Of a stretch of 64,000 nucleotides of DNA, positions 30,684 to 39,523 are shown one piece after another (the stretch's first letter is position 1; each line of letters begins with the position of its first letter). The position numbers and the translations under genes were made by a program. The notes under the pieces were generated by a model. The model did not search any database, was not told the DNA's origin, and was given only the letters and a program-made list of their open reading frames with translations. This DNA comes from JALZEG01 sp035942255 (lineage in GTDB: Bacteria; Actinomycetota; CADDZG01; WHSQ01), in contig DASZDG010000071.1 in the NCBI GenBank assembly GCA_035942255.1, forward strand, positions 1 through 64,000, written 5' to 3'.

Positions 30684-32225
30684 GTGGTGCGCCGGACCCT
30701 CTACGAGCGCGGCATCGTCGCGGCCTTCTTCCTGACGTTCGCAGTCGTCGGGCTCCTCGTCTACGACGAGTACGGGATCGCGTGGGACGAACCGGGGCTC
30801 GTCCACTACGGGAACCTCCTCCTCGACCACTTCCCCCCGGGAGGCGAGTGGGAGACGTACATGAGCCTGCGCTTCTACGGCACCGTCGGCCCCCTCGCGC
30901 TCGCGCTGACGGATCGAGTAACGGCGGGAGCCGCGTTCCCCGCCGGGCACCTGACGAACTTCGCCTTCTACTTCGTAGCCGTCGTCGCGTTCTACGCGCT
31001 GTGCCGCTACCAGCTCCGTAGCCGGATGTGGGGGCTGCTCGGCGCCGTCTTCCTCGTGCTGTCGCCGAGGGTCTTCTCCCACGGGTTCGTGAACCCGAAG
31101 GACCTCCCGTTGATGACGATGTTCGTCGTCGCGATCTACCTGCTGGTCCGGTTCCTCGACTCGGGGAACCGCCGGTGGATCGTCCTGTGCGGGATCGCGA
31201 CCGCGCTCGCGATGGCCGTGCGCGTCGGCGGGGTCTTCCTGATCGCCCTCGTGGTGGCCGCGGTGGCGGCCGACCTCCTCGCCTCCCGCCGGCGAGACCC
31301 CGAGTGGCGCGCGGTCGTGCGCCGGAGCGCGCTCTCGCTGGGGATCTACGTCCTCGTCGCGACGGCGGGCACCGTCGCGCTGTGGCCGTTCCTGTGGGAC
31401 AACCCGGTCGTCCGGTTCTACGAGGCGATGCGCGTGATGGGCAACTTCCTCGAGGGCCCGGGATCGGTCCTGCACCGAGGACGCGTCCTTCCGGCGATCG
31501 ACGTCCCGTGGCACTACCTCCCGGTGTGGATCGGGGTCACGACTCCGCCGCTCTACCTCGGCCTCGCGCTCACCGGCCTGTTCTCGTTGAGAGGGCCGCG
31601 CCGCGACTTCGTCGAACGGACGCGCGAGCGCTTCCTGTACCTCTACGTGTGCTGGGGGTTCCTCCCGCTGATCGCGATCGCGGTGCTCGGGTCGCCGCTG
31701 TACGACGACTGGCGCATGGCGCTGTTCGTGTACCCGGCGTTCCTGCTGCTCGCAGTCTCGGGAGCGCGTGAGGTCGCGCAGTGGCTCTCGCGGTCTCCGT
31801 CACGCCGGCCGCTTGCGGTCGCGGCCGCGGTCGTCCTGGGGTCGTCGCTCTTCTGGACGTTCGGCGCGACGGTTCGGCTCCACCCGTACCAGACCGCGTA
31901 CTTCAACGTCTTCGCGGGCGACACGCCGCAGGACCGGTTCGACGTCGACTTCTGGGGGCTGTCGTACCGCGAGGCCCTCGATCGCCTCCTGAACCTGGAG
32001 CCGGGAAGGGTCGTGGTGCACGTCTGCAGTGGGCCCGGGCGCGACAACGCCGAGCTCATCGAGCCCGAACGGCGTGAACGCCTCCAGTACGTCGACAACG
32101 TCGCGGACGCGCGCTACACGCTGTGCGCGCCGCGCGCGAGCCTCGGCCCCTGGGAGCCGGATGGCGAGCTGCTGTTCACGATCGAGCGCGACGGGGTCCC
32201 GTTGCTCGTCGCGCACCGGCGCTAG
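30684..32225 (+). CDS. Polytopic membrane glycosyltransferase (PMT/GT39-like)
   Basis: 513 residues from GTG 30684 (or 30687). About ten hydrophobic helices are visible. A first extracytoplasmic loop has the acidic motif YDEYGIAWDEPGLVHYG, as in GT-C enzymes of the PMT/ArnT type. Later signature-like segments are SPRVFSHGFVNPKDLPLMT and WRMALFVYPAFLLLAVSG. It would transfer sugar from a polyprenyl-phosphate donor to an acceptor outside the membrane; donor and acceptor are unknown. The soluble C-terminal part is about 100 residues. The stop overlaps the convergent reductase gene by four bases. Confidence 0.82.
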   Translation: MVRRTLYERGIVAAFFLTFAVVGLLVYDEYGIAWDEPGLVHYGNLLLDHFPPGGEWETYMSLRFYGTVGPLALALTDRVTAGAAFPAGHLTNFAFYFVAVVAFYALCRYQLRSRMWGLLGAVFLVLSPRVFSHGFVNPKDLPLMTMFVVAIYLLVRFLDSGNRRWIVLCGIATALAMAVRVGGVFLIALVVAAVAADLLASRRRDPEWRAVVRRSALSLGIYVLVATAGTVALWPFLWDNPVVRFYEAMRVMGNFLEGPGSVLHRGRVLPAIDVPWHYLPVWIGVTTPPLYLGLALTGLFSLRGPRRDFVERTRERFLYLYVCWGFLPLIAIAVLGSPLYDDWRMALFVYPAFLLLAVSGAREVAQWLSRSPSRRPLAVAAAVVLGSSLFWTFGATVRLHPYQTAYFNVFAGDTPQDRFDVDFWGLSYREALDRLLNLEPGRVVVHVCSGPGRDNAELIEPERRERLQYVDNVADARYTLCAPRASLGPWEPDGELLFTIERDGVPLLVAHRR

Positions 32226-33085
32226 GGCTGCTCCTCGCCGAAGATCCTCTCGAGCACGCTCGAGTAGTCGCGGTCGCCCCACCCCGCGGCCGCCGCGTCC
32301 GCCAGCCATGACCGCGCCGCGCGCGCGAGCCGCACGTCGCGCCCGGCTGCCTCCGCGGCCCCCACGACGAGGTCAGCGTCCTTCAACGCGAGCGATAGCG
32401 CGAACCGGAGCGCGTAGTCGCGGCTCTCGACCGACGGCCGGCGGCGTTCTGCTTGCGCACCCATCGGGGTGATCGCGAGCACCTCGAACGTCACCTCGCG
32501 CGGCAGCCCGAGGCCGTCCGCGAGCGAGATGGCCTCGCCCAGCACCCCGAGCGCGCCGAACAGCGTGCTGTTCGCTACGAGCTTCGCGGCCGCGCCCATC
32601 CCGAGCTCACCTACGTGCAACGGCGTCCCCAGCACCTCGAACAAGGGGCGGCACCGTTCGAACGCACCGGCCGGACCTCCGGCGAAGATCGTCAGCGTGC
32701 CGGCTTCGACCTCCCCGAGGCTCCCGAGGACCGGGGCGTCGAGAAGCTCCACGCCGTCGGGCAGCACGCCGGACAGTCGCTCGATAGCCGCGGGCCCGAC
32801 GGTAGACATCTCGGCGATCGTTGCACCGGGTCGCGCTCCCGACGCGATGCCGTCCGCGCCTTCGCTCACCGCCGCGAGGGCCGCGGGATCGGCGACCATC
32901 GTGAGCACGGCGTCGCTTCGCGCGGCGGCGTCGCGCGGGGACTCCGCGAGCGCCGCACCGCCCTCCACGAGCGGGGCGGCCTTGTCCGGCGACCGGTTCC
33001 ACACCGTCAGCTCGTGGCCCGCCGCGAGCAGCCGCGCGGCCATGCGGCCCCCCATCGCTCCGAGCCCGACGACCGCGACCTTCAT
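32222..33085 (-). CDS. NAD(P)-dependent beta-hydroxyacid dehydrogenase / imine-reductase-like
   Basis: 287 residues from ATG 33085. Rossmann motif VAVVGLGAMGGRMAARLLAAGH with NRS (WNRSPDK) suggests NADP preference. Family signatures follow: DAPVLGSLGEVEAGTLTIFAGG and the catalytic Lys region MGAAAKLVANSTLFG. It belongs to the 3-hydroxyisobutyrate dehydrogenase/GLYR family, which reduces small semialdehydes. It stands alone, convergent with the glycosyltransferase, so the substrate cannot be inferred. Confidence 0.9.
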   Translation of the reverse strand: MKVAVVGLGAMGGRMAARLLAAGHELTVWNRSPDKAAPLVEGGAALAESPRDAAARSDAVLTMVADPAALAAVSEGADGIASGARPGATIAEMSTVGPAAIERLSGVLPDGVELLDAPVLGSLGEVEAGTLTIFAGGPAGAFERCRPLFEVLGTPLHVGELGMGAAAKLVANSTLFGALGVLGEAISLADGLGLPREVTFEVLAITPMGAQAERRRPSVESRDYALRFALSLALKDADLVVGAAEAAGRDVRLARAARSWLADAAAAGWGDRDYSSVLERIFGEEQP

Positions 33086-33218
33086 GCGCCCATCATCGCC
33101 GATGTGTTGCCCGTTTCGTCCGGGTTCGCGCCTCCGCTATGTGCGCAATCCGCTTGTAGGCGGCATTCCCGGCCCCTAGCCTCGGAAGCACAACGTGCCC
33201 GGCAGAAAGGTGGACCCG

Positions 33219-34712
33219 ATGTCCGTCTCGCATCCGCGCGCTGGAGCACGCAGGGCCCGCATCGTCCCCCTCGTCCTCGCAGGCGCCCTCGTCGCAGGCG
33301 CCGGCGCGCTACCTGCGCAGGCCGCGGTCGTGCAGCCGCGCCTGCAGCTGCTCGCCCCCGAGGACGACGTCACGCTCTACAAGTACGGCCGCCGCGACCG
33401 TGTCGGGCTGCAGCTCGGCCTCTACGTCGCCGCGCTGGACGCCCCGTTCGAGCTCCAGGCGCGCCGCCCCGACTACATGCAGCCTCCGGTCCTGACACAG
33501 GTCCTCCACGGGGCCGCCGGAGAGACGCAGGTCGTCGATCTCGACGAGACGATGATGGCGGGCTGGGCCGGCCTCGACGACTTCTTCGAGGTCACGTTCA
33601 CGGACGAGACCGGCGCGACGGTAGTGAGCAAGAGCATCGACTTCTGCCCCGGCGGCTACCTCCGCGAGCGCGTCGACGACACCGGCCCCGACCAGCCGCG
33701 CTACCCGTCCGGCTGCTTCGCGAACCCGTTCACGAAGGGTGCGATCTGGGGCATCGACCGCAGCTGGGCCGTGGGTCTCGACGGGTACGAGGCGCCGCGG
33801 GTCCGCGTCGCCGACGGCTCCTACGAGGTCGCGGTCTCGATCGCGCCGGCCTACGTCGACGCGTTCTCGATCGCTCCCGAGGACGCGTCGGCGCAGCTCC
33901 ACGTGACGGTCACGCGCGAGGGCGGCGTGAGCTGTCCTCCGATCTGCGGCGGCCCGAAGCCGCGGCCCCCGATGCTGCGCCGGCTCGCCGTCCCGACGAT
34001 CGACCCGCCCGAGCCCGCGACCCTTCCCGACCTCGTGCCGCTCCCGTCCTGGGGCATCCGCCTCGAGAACGGCCGGAAGCGCTCGGTCGTCTCGTTCGGC
34101 GCCACTGTCTGGACGGCGGGTGCGTCCGACCTCGTCGTGGAGGGGTTCCGCCGCGAGGGCGAGGCGACGATGGACGCGTACCAGTACTTCTACGAGAACG
34201 GTTCCGTCACGGGGAAGGCGCGCGTCGGCGAGCTCGAGTACGACGACCGCGACGGCCACGCGCACTGGCACTTCAAGCAGTTCGCCGCGTACTCGCTGCT
34301 GGACGCGGACCTGAACGAGGTCCGCACGAGCGGGAAGGAGGCCTTCTGCCTCGCGTCGACCGACGCCATCGACCTGACGCTGCCGGGGGTCGACCTCAAC
34401 CCGACGATCGGGCTGTCGACGGCGTGCGGGAGCCCGAGCTCGATCTGGGTGCGGGAGATCCTTCCGCTCGGCTGGGGCGACACGTACTTCCAGGGGCTGC
34501 CGGGACAGTCGTTCAACGTCACGGACCTGCCGAACGGCAAGTACTTCATCCGCGTCGAGGCGAACCCGGGCGACCTGCTGCACGAGCAGAGCCACGAGAA
34601 CAACGTGGAGCTGCGGGAGATCCGCCTCAAGGGCCCCGCCGGCGACCGCCGCGTGGTGGTGCCGCCGTGGAACGGGATCGACTCGGAGGCGGATCTCGGG
34701 TTCTTGTTCTAG
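33219..34712 (+). CDS. Exported lysyl-oxidase-like copper protein
   Basis: 497 residues; ATG 33219 has AAAGGTGG upstream. Signal peptide of about 35 residues (LVLAGALVAGAGALPAQA). The C-terminal half matches bacterial lysyl oxidase domains: DDRDGHAHWHFKQFAAYSLL near residue 344 carries the His-x-His-x-His copper set, then GKEAFCLASTDAID and a late segment (YFIRVEANPGD, ESHENNVELR-like). The N-terminal ~250 residues are beta-rich with a Cys-Pro-Pro-Ile-Cys turn. Family enzymes oxidise peptidyl lysine amines to aldehydes; quinone-cofactor residues cannot be confirmed by eye. Ends convergently with the M15 peptidase gene. Confidence 0.82.
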   Translation: MSVSHPRAGARRARIVPLVLAGALVAGAGALPAQAAVVQPRLQLLAPEDDVTLYKYGRRDRVGLQLGLYVAALDAPFELQARRPDYMQPPVLTQVLHGAAGETQVVDLDETMMAGWAGLDDFFEVTFTDETGATVVSKSIDFCPGGYLRERVDDTGPDQPRYPSGCFANPFTKGAIWGIDRSWAVGLDGYEAPRVRVADGSYEVAVSIAPAYVDAFSIAPEDASAQLHVTVTREGGVSCPPICGGPKPRPPMLRRLAVPTIDPPEPATLPDLVPLPSWGIRLENGRKRSVVSFGATVWTAGASDLVVEGFRREGEATMDAYQYFYENGSVTGKARVGELEYDDRDGHAHWHFKQFAAYSLLDADLNEVRTSGKEAFCLASTDAIDLTLPGVDLNPTIGLSTACGSPSSIWVREILPLGWGDTYFQGLPGQSFNVTDLPNGKYFIRVEANPGDLLHEQSHENNVELREIRLKGPAGDRRVVVPPWNGIDSEADLGFLF

Positions 34713-35374
34713 CTCCCCGAGGCAGAGAAGTGCTGGTAGTCCTTCGACGAGCTCCAGTAGCCGCCCCAGCCCCAGCCGGCGCGCTCGAAGGCCTTCACCG
34801 TCGCGCCGCCCGACGCGATCATGCCCTTGCGCCGCGGTGATCGGTCGGCGTACTCGGCCCCCTTTTTCGGGCTGACCGACCCGTCGCTGGCGACGTAGGG
34901 GTTCTCGACGGGGTTGATGTCGATCGCGCGCCCGAACGCGTGCTCCGACCACCGGTCCGTCCCCGCGACCGTGCGGCAGTTGAAGGCCGACGTGTTGTCG
35001 GCTCGCATCGAGCGCCGGTCGTTCCCGTCGTAACGGTCGACGAGGTACATCTTCCTGATCTTGAAGCCGTGCCGGTACATCGACCGGAACGAGCTCACGA
35101 GAGCGCGCACGGCGTCCTTGTGCGCCACCAGCCGTCCCATGTGGCGCTGCTTGTCGAACCCGTGGTAGCTGAGCTCGATCAGGCGCAGGCGCCGGATCGG
35201 CACGGGACAGCCCTTGTGCCACGACTTCCCCTTCATGCGCTCCTTCAGCTGCGGGGAGATACGGGACACGTGCGCCTCGAAGCCCTCTTCCGAAACGGCG
35301 GGCGTGGACGGAGCGACCGCTAACGCGAGCGCTGCGGCGGTGACGAGTGCGGCCGCACGGGCCTTACGTCCCAT
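34709..35374 (-). CDS. Exported M15-family D-alanyl-D-alanine carboxypeptidase-like protein
   Basis: 221 residues from ATG 35374; GTG 35392 is an alternative. Signal peptide (AAALVTAAALALAVAPSTPAVS). Zinc-site motifs: SEHAFGRAIDINP near residue 145 (His and Asp ligands), and WGWGGYWSSSKDYQHF near 205-215 with the final His. The upstream Arg-containing strand (RRSMRADNTSAFNCRTVAG) is also typical of M15B/M15C enzymes that trim cell-wall peptides. The start lies inside the end of the YibE/F-like gene, so they are probably cotranscribed. Confidence 0.88.
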   Translation of the reverse strand: MGRKARAAALVTAAALALAVAPSTPAVSEEGFEAHVSRISPQLKERMKGKSWHKGCPVPIRRLRLIELSYHGFDKQRHMGRLVAHKDAVRALVSSFRSMYRHGFKIRKMYLVDRYDGNDRRSMRADNTSAFNCRTVAGTDRWSEHAFGRAIDINPVENPYVASDGSVSPKKGAEYADRSPRRKGMIASGGATVKAFERAGWGWGGYWSSSKDYQHFSASGS

Positions 35375-36623
35375 CACGGAATTCTCTCTCACGGCGAGGT
35401 GCTACGTAGTCCTCGCTCACGGGCTCCGGCTCGGCTCGGCGTCCGCTCGTGACGACCCACGCGGCGAGAGCGGTCGTGATCGGGACCGACGCGACGAGCC
35501 CGATGCTCCCGACGAGCGTCCGCACGACCTCCTCCGCGACCGTCTCCGTGTTCACGACGTTGGCGAGCGGACGGTTCGAGACCGAGAACAGGATCAGCAG
35601 CGGCAGCGAGGCCCCCGCGTACGCGAGCACGAGCGTGTTCACCGTCGACGCGATGTGGTCGCGGCCGATCCGGATACCCGAGCGGTAGAGGTCGCGGATG
35701 CCGTAGGCGGGGTTCGCGTGGTGCAGTTCCCACACCGCCGAAGCCTGTGTCACCGTGACGTCGTCGAGCACGCCGAGCGTCCCGATCACGATGCTCGCCA
35801 GCAACAGGCCCTCGAGGTTCACCTGTTGCTGGTTGATCTGTAGGAACACGGCCTCCTCCGACCCGGCGCCGGTGAAGATCGAGAGCTCGACGAACAAGAC
35901 CGCGAGCAGCCCGGTCAGCAGAAGGCTCGCGAGCGTCCCGAACACCGCGGTGGTCGTGGCGACGTTGAGGCCGTGCGCGAGGTACAGCGCGAGGAACATG
36001 ATCGCCGCGCCGCCCACGAGCGCGACGGCGAGCGGGTCGCTTCCCTCGAGGATCGCCGGCAGCACGAACTTCACGAGCACGGTCAGCGAGACCCCGAGGC
36101 CCGCGAGCGCCGCGACGCCACGCCAGCGGCTCAGCGCGATGACGACGAGCGAGAACACGACCGCAAGCGCGAGCAGCGGCACGCGCCGGTCGAAGTCGAC
36201 GAAGAAGTACTCCGGAGGTGCTTCCGCTCCGGGCGGTACTTCGACGGGCACGTCGCCCCCGCTGCCGACGACGATGTCGTCGCCCTCCTGGATCGAGCGG
36301 GCGCGGGGGCCGGAGCTGTACTCGAACGAGAACGTCTCCCCCTCGTCCGGCCCCTCGCGGAGCTCGACCGTCACGTCGCTGCAGACGAACCGCTCCTGCC
36401 CGGGCACGTCGGGGCAGTCGATCGGCGTCACGGCCGTCACCGACGCCTCGTACTCCTCGGACGGGAGGCCGGCGGGACCGAGATCGGCCGCGCGCCCGCC
36501 CGGCCACAGCAACGCCAGGCCGATCGCCGTGGCAACGACGAACGGGACCAGCGCCGCGTGCAGCATGCGCCGCGTCGACGCGGGGATGTCTACGCCGGCG
36601 ACGCCGTGGTGGGAGTGGCCCAT
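35364..36623 (-). CDS. YibE/F-like multi-pass membrane protein
   Basis: 419 residues from ATG 36623, with an N-terminal His-rich tip (MGHSHHG). One N-terminal helix (residues 25-45), an extracytoplasmic beta domain (about 50-140; GDDIVVGSGGDVPVEVPPG), then about seven helices characteristic of YibE/F: TVLVKFVLPAILEGSDPLAV, LASIVIGTLGVLDDVTVTQA, YRSGIRIGRDHIASTVNTLV. The family is widespread in Gram-positives but of unknown function. It overlaps the M15 peptidase start and is divergent from the gene at 36672. Confidence 0.9.
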   Translation of the reverse strand: MGHSHHGVAGVDIPASTRRMLHAALVPFVVATAIGLALLWPGGRAADLGPAGLPSEEYEASVTAVTPIDCPDVPGQERFVCSDVTVELREGPDEGETFSFEYSSGPRARSIQEGDDIVVGSGGDVPVEVPPGAEAPPEYFFVDFDRRVPLLALAVVFSLVVIALSRWRGVAALAGLGVSLTVLVKFVLPAILEGSDPLAVALVGGAAIMFLALYLAHGLNVATTTAVFGTLASLLLTGLLAVLFVELSIFTGAGSEEAVFLQINQQQVNLEGLLLASIVIGTLGVLDDVTVTQASAVWELHHANPAYGIRDLYRSGIRIGRDHIASTVNTLVLAYAGASLPLLILFSVSNRPLANVVNTETVAEEVVRTLVGSIGLVASVPITTALAAWVVTSGRRAEPEPVSEDYVAPRREREFRDGT

Positions 36624-36671
36624 CGGGCGAGTATGTCAGTGGGCGCGGCCCCCGCTCCGTACGATGCGACG

Positions 36672-37403
36672 ATGACGATCGACTACACGGCCCACCTCCG
36701 GAGCGACGGCGAGCTCATGGCGCGCGCGGTGGCTCGCGACCTCGAGGCTCACGTCCCCTCGTGCCCCGCCTGGAACGTCGCCAAGCTCACGATCCACACG
36801 GGCCAGCACCACCGGTGGGTGGCCGACGCGGTGAGGAAGGGCGGTGAGGAGCCCGTAGACCCGCCGAAGCCCGGGCTGCGCGGCGACGCGCTCGTGCAGT
36901 GGTTCCGCGAGGGGTGGTCGGACCTCGCCGGCCTCCTCGACACGACCGCCGACGACGCGCGCTCGTGGAGCTGGTCGGGCGACAACCGGGCCGGGTTCTG
37001 GCGGCGGCGTACGACGCTGGAGACGCTCGTGCATCGGTGGGACGCCGAGAACGCGACGGGAGAGGCTACGCCCCTGGACCCGGAGCTTGCCGCGGACGGA
37101 GTGGACGAGATCCTCTTCGTCTTCGTCGTGCAAGACGGGGACACCGTCTACCGCGGCGTTCCGTTGCAGGTGACCGTCACGACGACCGATACGAGGTCCG
37201 CGTGGACGCTCGACCTCGAGGACGGCGCGACGCCGCGCCCGGCGCGCGGGGACGGCGCGGGCTCACCGGAGGGGAGCGTCGGCGTCTCCGGCACCGCCGA
37301 GGACCTGTTGCTGTTCCTGTGGGGCAGGCGCGGCCCGGAGTCCGTCGCGTTCAGAGGAGCCGACGAACACGTCGCGGCGCTGCTGTCCTGGCTGAGGGAG
37401 TGA
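36672..37403 (+). CDS. Maleylpyruvate isomerase/DinB-fold protein (mycothiol-type)
   Basis: 243 residues from ATG 36672. The N-terminal MDMPI domain has PSCPAWNVAKLTIHTGQHHRW and a metal-binding His further on (TLETLVHRWDAENATG). The C-terminal domain (about 160-243) ends ...GVSGTAEDLLLFLWGRRG, typical of the SCP2-like second domain. Proteins with this layout use mycothiol or another actinobacterial thiol as cofactor; the real substrate is unknown. Its stop overlaps the GTG of a paralogue, making a coupled pair. Confidence 0.87.
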   Translation: MTIDYTAHLRSDGELMARAVARDLEAHVPSCPAWNVAKLTIHTGQHHRWVADAVRKGGEEPVDPPKPGLRGDALVQWFREGWSDLAGLLDTTADDARSWSWSGDNRAGFWRRRTTLETLVHRWDAENATGEATPLDPELAADGVDEILFVFVVQDGDTVYRGVPLQVTVTTTDTRSAWTLDLEDGATPRPARGDGAGSPEGSVGVSGTAEDLLLFLWGRRGPESVAFRGADEHVAALLSWLRE

Positions 37404-38116
37404 ACGAGCGCGAGGTGCGGGCGCGGCTCGATGCGGTCGCGGCCTCGGAGCGGCGGCTGCGGCGCACCGTCGAGGCCCTGGACGAGGACGGTCTCGCCGC
37501 GCCGTCCCTGTGCGAGGGATGGACGCGCGGCCACGTCCTCGCGCACGTAGCGCTCAACGCGCACTCGCTCGTCAACCTCATGGACTGGGCCCGCACCGGC
37601 GTCGTCACGCCGCAGTACCCGAGCTGGGAGGAGCGGGACGCGGACATCGAACGGTTCTCCACCCGGGCGAAGCAGGAGCACCTCGACGCGCTCGCGGCTG
37701 CGTCGGACGCGTTCGCCTCGGCTGCAGCGCGGGTACCGCTCGACCGGTGGGACTTCAAGGTCAGTGGGATCGGGGGCACGCCGCAACCCGTGCGGCAGTT
37801 CTTGTTCGGGCGCCTCCGCGAGGTCGAGATACACCACGTCGACCTGAACGCCGGGTACGGGCCGGGCGACTGGGATCCCGGGTTCGTCCGCACCGTGCTC
37901 GAAGAGGTGCCGGATCGCCTCGGCCCCGCCGCGGACGACGCTTTCTCCGTAGAGGCCGGCGACGCGGGCGTGAAGCTCACCGTCGGTGAGGGAGCTCCGC
38001 TCGTTCACGTGCGGGGATCGGCGCACCACCTCCTGGCGTGGCTCCTCGGTCGCAGCGACGGCGCCGGTCTCGAGACCTCGGGCGGCGCGCTCCCCCGCGT
38101 CCCCGCGTGGGGATGA
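37400..38116 (+). CDS. Maleylpyruvate isomerase-like mycothiol-dependent protein
   Basis: 238 residues from GTG 37400, overlapping the previous stop. Motifs are closer to the true maleylpyruvate isomerase than its neighbour: LCEGWTRGHVLAHVALNAH near residue 38, RLREVEIHHVDLNAGY near 140 and the terminal VRGSAHHLLAWLLGRSDG. The three His positions expected for the divalent metal are present. In characterised relatives the enzyme isomerises maleylpyruvate in gentisate degradation, but no gentisate genes are nearby. Confidence 0.88.
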   Translation: MNEREVRARLDAVAASERRLRRTVEALDEDGLAAPSLCEGWTRGHVLAHVALNAHSLVNLMDWARTGVVTPQYPSWEERDADIERFSTRAKQEHLDALAAASDAFASAAARVPLDRWDFKVSGIGGTPQPVRQFLFGRLREVEIHHVDLNAGYGPGDWDPGFVRTVLEEVPDRLGPAADDAFSVEAGDAGVKLTVGEGAPLVHVRGSAHHLLAWLLGRSDGAGLETSGGALPRVPAWG

Positions 38117-38120
38117 CGCA

Positions 38121-38435
38121 TTGAGCCCCGACGGCTCGTTCGTCGCGTTCGTCCTCGACCAGCTCGCCGACCTCGGCGTGACCGCGCGTGCGATGTTCGG
38201 GGGCCACGGGCTCTACCTCGGCGAGAGGTTCTTCGGCATCGTCTACGAGGACCGTCTGTTCCTGAAGACGGACGAGGCCACGAGGGGCTGGTACGAGGAG
38301 CGGGGGATGCAGGCGTTCCGTCCCACGGCGAAGCAGCATCTCAAGAGCTACTACGAGGTCCCGCCCGACGCGCTCGACGATCCGGAGCAGCTCCTCGAGC
38401 TGGCCGACGAGGCGGCTGCCCGCCCGGAGACCTAA
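38121..38435 (+). CDS. TfoX/Sxy N-terminal-domain protein
   Basis: 104 residues from TTG 38121, which lies four bases after the preceding stop; the ribosome site is weak. The domain hallmark is MFGGHGLYLGERFFGIVYED, then LFLKTDEATRGWYEERGM and a C-terminal YYEVPPDALDDPEQLLELA. In enteric bacteria Sxy/TfoX activates competence genes; stand-alone N-domain proteins in actinobacteria have no defined role. It is in line with the two isomerase-like genes. Confidence 0.87.
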   Translation: MSPDGSFVAFVLDQLADLGVTARAMFGGHGLYLGERFFGIVYEDRLFLKTDEATRGWYEERGMQAFRPTAKQHLKSYYEVPPDALDDPEQLLELADEAAARPET

Positions 38436-38541
38436 CCCGTAGTCGTCTCCGGAATGTGGCGACTTTCGTTTCCGTCTGGGAATCCGCAACACGTCCGAAA
38501 ATCGGCGTTCGACCCCCACGGCGATGCGGTAGAAGGAATTC

Positions 38542-39090
38542 ATGCCCATCATCCCGGACACCAAGGACTGGACCTGGGTGCTCGACCGCCGCTGCGACGA
38601 GTGTGGCTTCGACACCCGCTCGTTCGCGCGGGAGGAGGTCGGCGACCTCGTGCGGGCGAACGCGGCCGCGTGGCGCGCGCGGCTCGAGCGGAGCAACGTG
38701 CGCGAGCGTCCGTCGGACGACCGCTGGTCGTGTCTGGAGTACGCCTGCCACGTGAGGGACGTCTTCCGGCTCTACGACCACCGCCTCCGGATGATGCTCG
38801 AGGAGGACGACCCGGACTACCCGAACTGGGACCAGGACGCCGCGGCAGTCGAAGGACGCTACGCAGACGAGGACCCGGCCCGGGTGGCGGACGAGGCCGA
38901 GGTCGCGGGGACCGCCGTAGCGGCGAGGTTCGACACGGTCTCGGGAGACGCGTGGCTACGCACCGGCAACCGCAGCGACGGGGCGCGCTTCACCGTCGAG
39001 TCGTTCGCGCGCTACTTCGTCCACGACCCGATCCACCATCTCCACGACGTGGACCGCGGCTACGAGATGCTGGCCGCAGCGCGCGGGTAG
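38542..39090 (+). CDS. DinB-family protein with N-terminal CxxC
   Basis: 182 residues; ATG 38542 has AGAAGGA upstream. DinB four-helix-bundle motifs: DDRWSCLEYACHVRDVFRLYDH near 60 (first metal His) and YFVHDPIHHLHDVDRGYE near 160 (further His residues). The N-terminus has DRRCDECGFD, a pair of cysteines seen in some actinobacterial members. The fold is shared with thiol-dependent S-transferases using mycothiol or bacillithiol. The substrate is unknown. Confidence 0.88.
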   Translation: MPIIPDTKDWTWVLDRRCDECGFDTRSFAREEVGDLVRANAAAWRARLERSNVRERPSDDRWSCLEYACHVRDVFRLYDHRLRMMLEEDDPDYPNWDQDAAAVEGRYADEDPARVADEAEVAGTAVAARFDTVSGDAWLRTGNRSDGARFTVESFARYFVHDPIHHLHDVDRGYEMLAAARG

Positions 39091-39096
39091 GACGTC

Positions 39097-39519
39097 GTGG
39101 ACCAGAGCATCCGCGTCGTCACGGTCGGGGTCGAGGACGTCGCGCGCAGCCGCGCGTTCTACTCCGACGGGCTCGGCTGGGTCCCGCTCCTCGACCTGCC
39201 CGAGATCGTCTTCTACCAGGCCGGCTTCGGCCTCGCCTTCGGCGTCTGGTCATTACGCGACCTGAGCGAGGACGCCGGGCGCGACCTGCCGCGCGGGTCG
39301 TCGTTCAGCCTGGGGCACAACGTCGCGTCCGGGGACGACGTCGATGCCGTGATCGAGCGGGCGCGCGCCGCGGGGGCCGCGATCGTGAAGGAGCCGCAAG
39401 ATGCTCCGTTGTTCGGCGGTTACCAGGCCTACTTCGCGGACCCCGACGGATACCTCTGGGACGTCGTCTACAACCCCGGGCTGACCGTCGGCTCGGACGG
39501 GACGATCGTGTTCGGCTGA
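39097..39519 (+). CDS. VOC-family (glyoxalase/bleomycin-resistance fold) protein
   Basis: 140 residues from GTG 39097, six bases after the DinB stop. The paired beta-alpha-beta modules are recognisable: VGVEDVARSRAFYSDGLGWV at the start, VIERARAAGAAIVKEPQDAP, then FADPDGYLWDVVYNPGL. The terminal Glu metal ligand of true glyoxalases is replaced by Asp (LWDVVYNP), so activity is uncertain. Probably in the same transcription unit as the thiol-enzyme-like genes before it. Confidence 0.9.
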   Translation: MDQSIRVVTVGVEDVARSRAFYSDGLGWVPLLDLPEIVFYQAGFGLAFGVWSLRDLSEDAGRDLPRGSSFSLGHNVASGDDVDAVIERARAAGAAIVKEPQDAPLFGGYQAYFADPDGYLWDVVYNPGLTVGSDGTIVFG

Positions 39520-39523
39520 TCCG

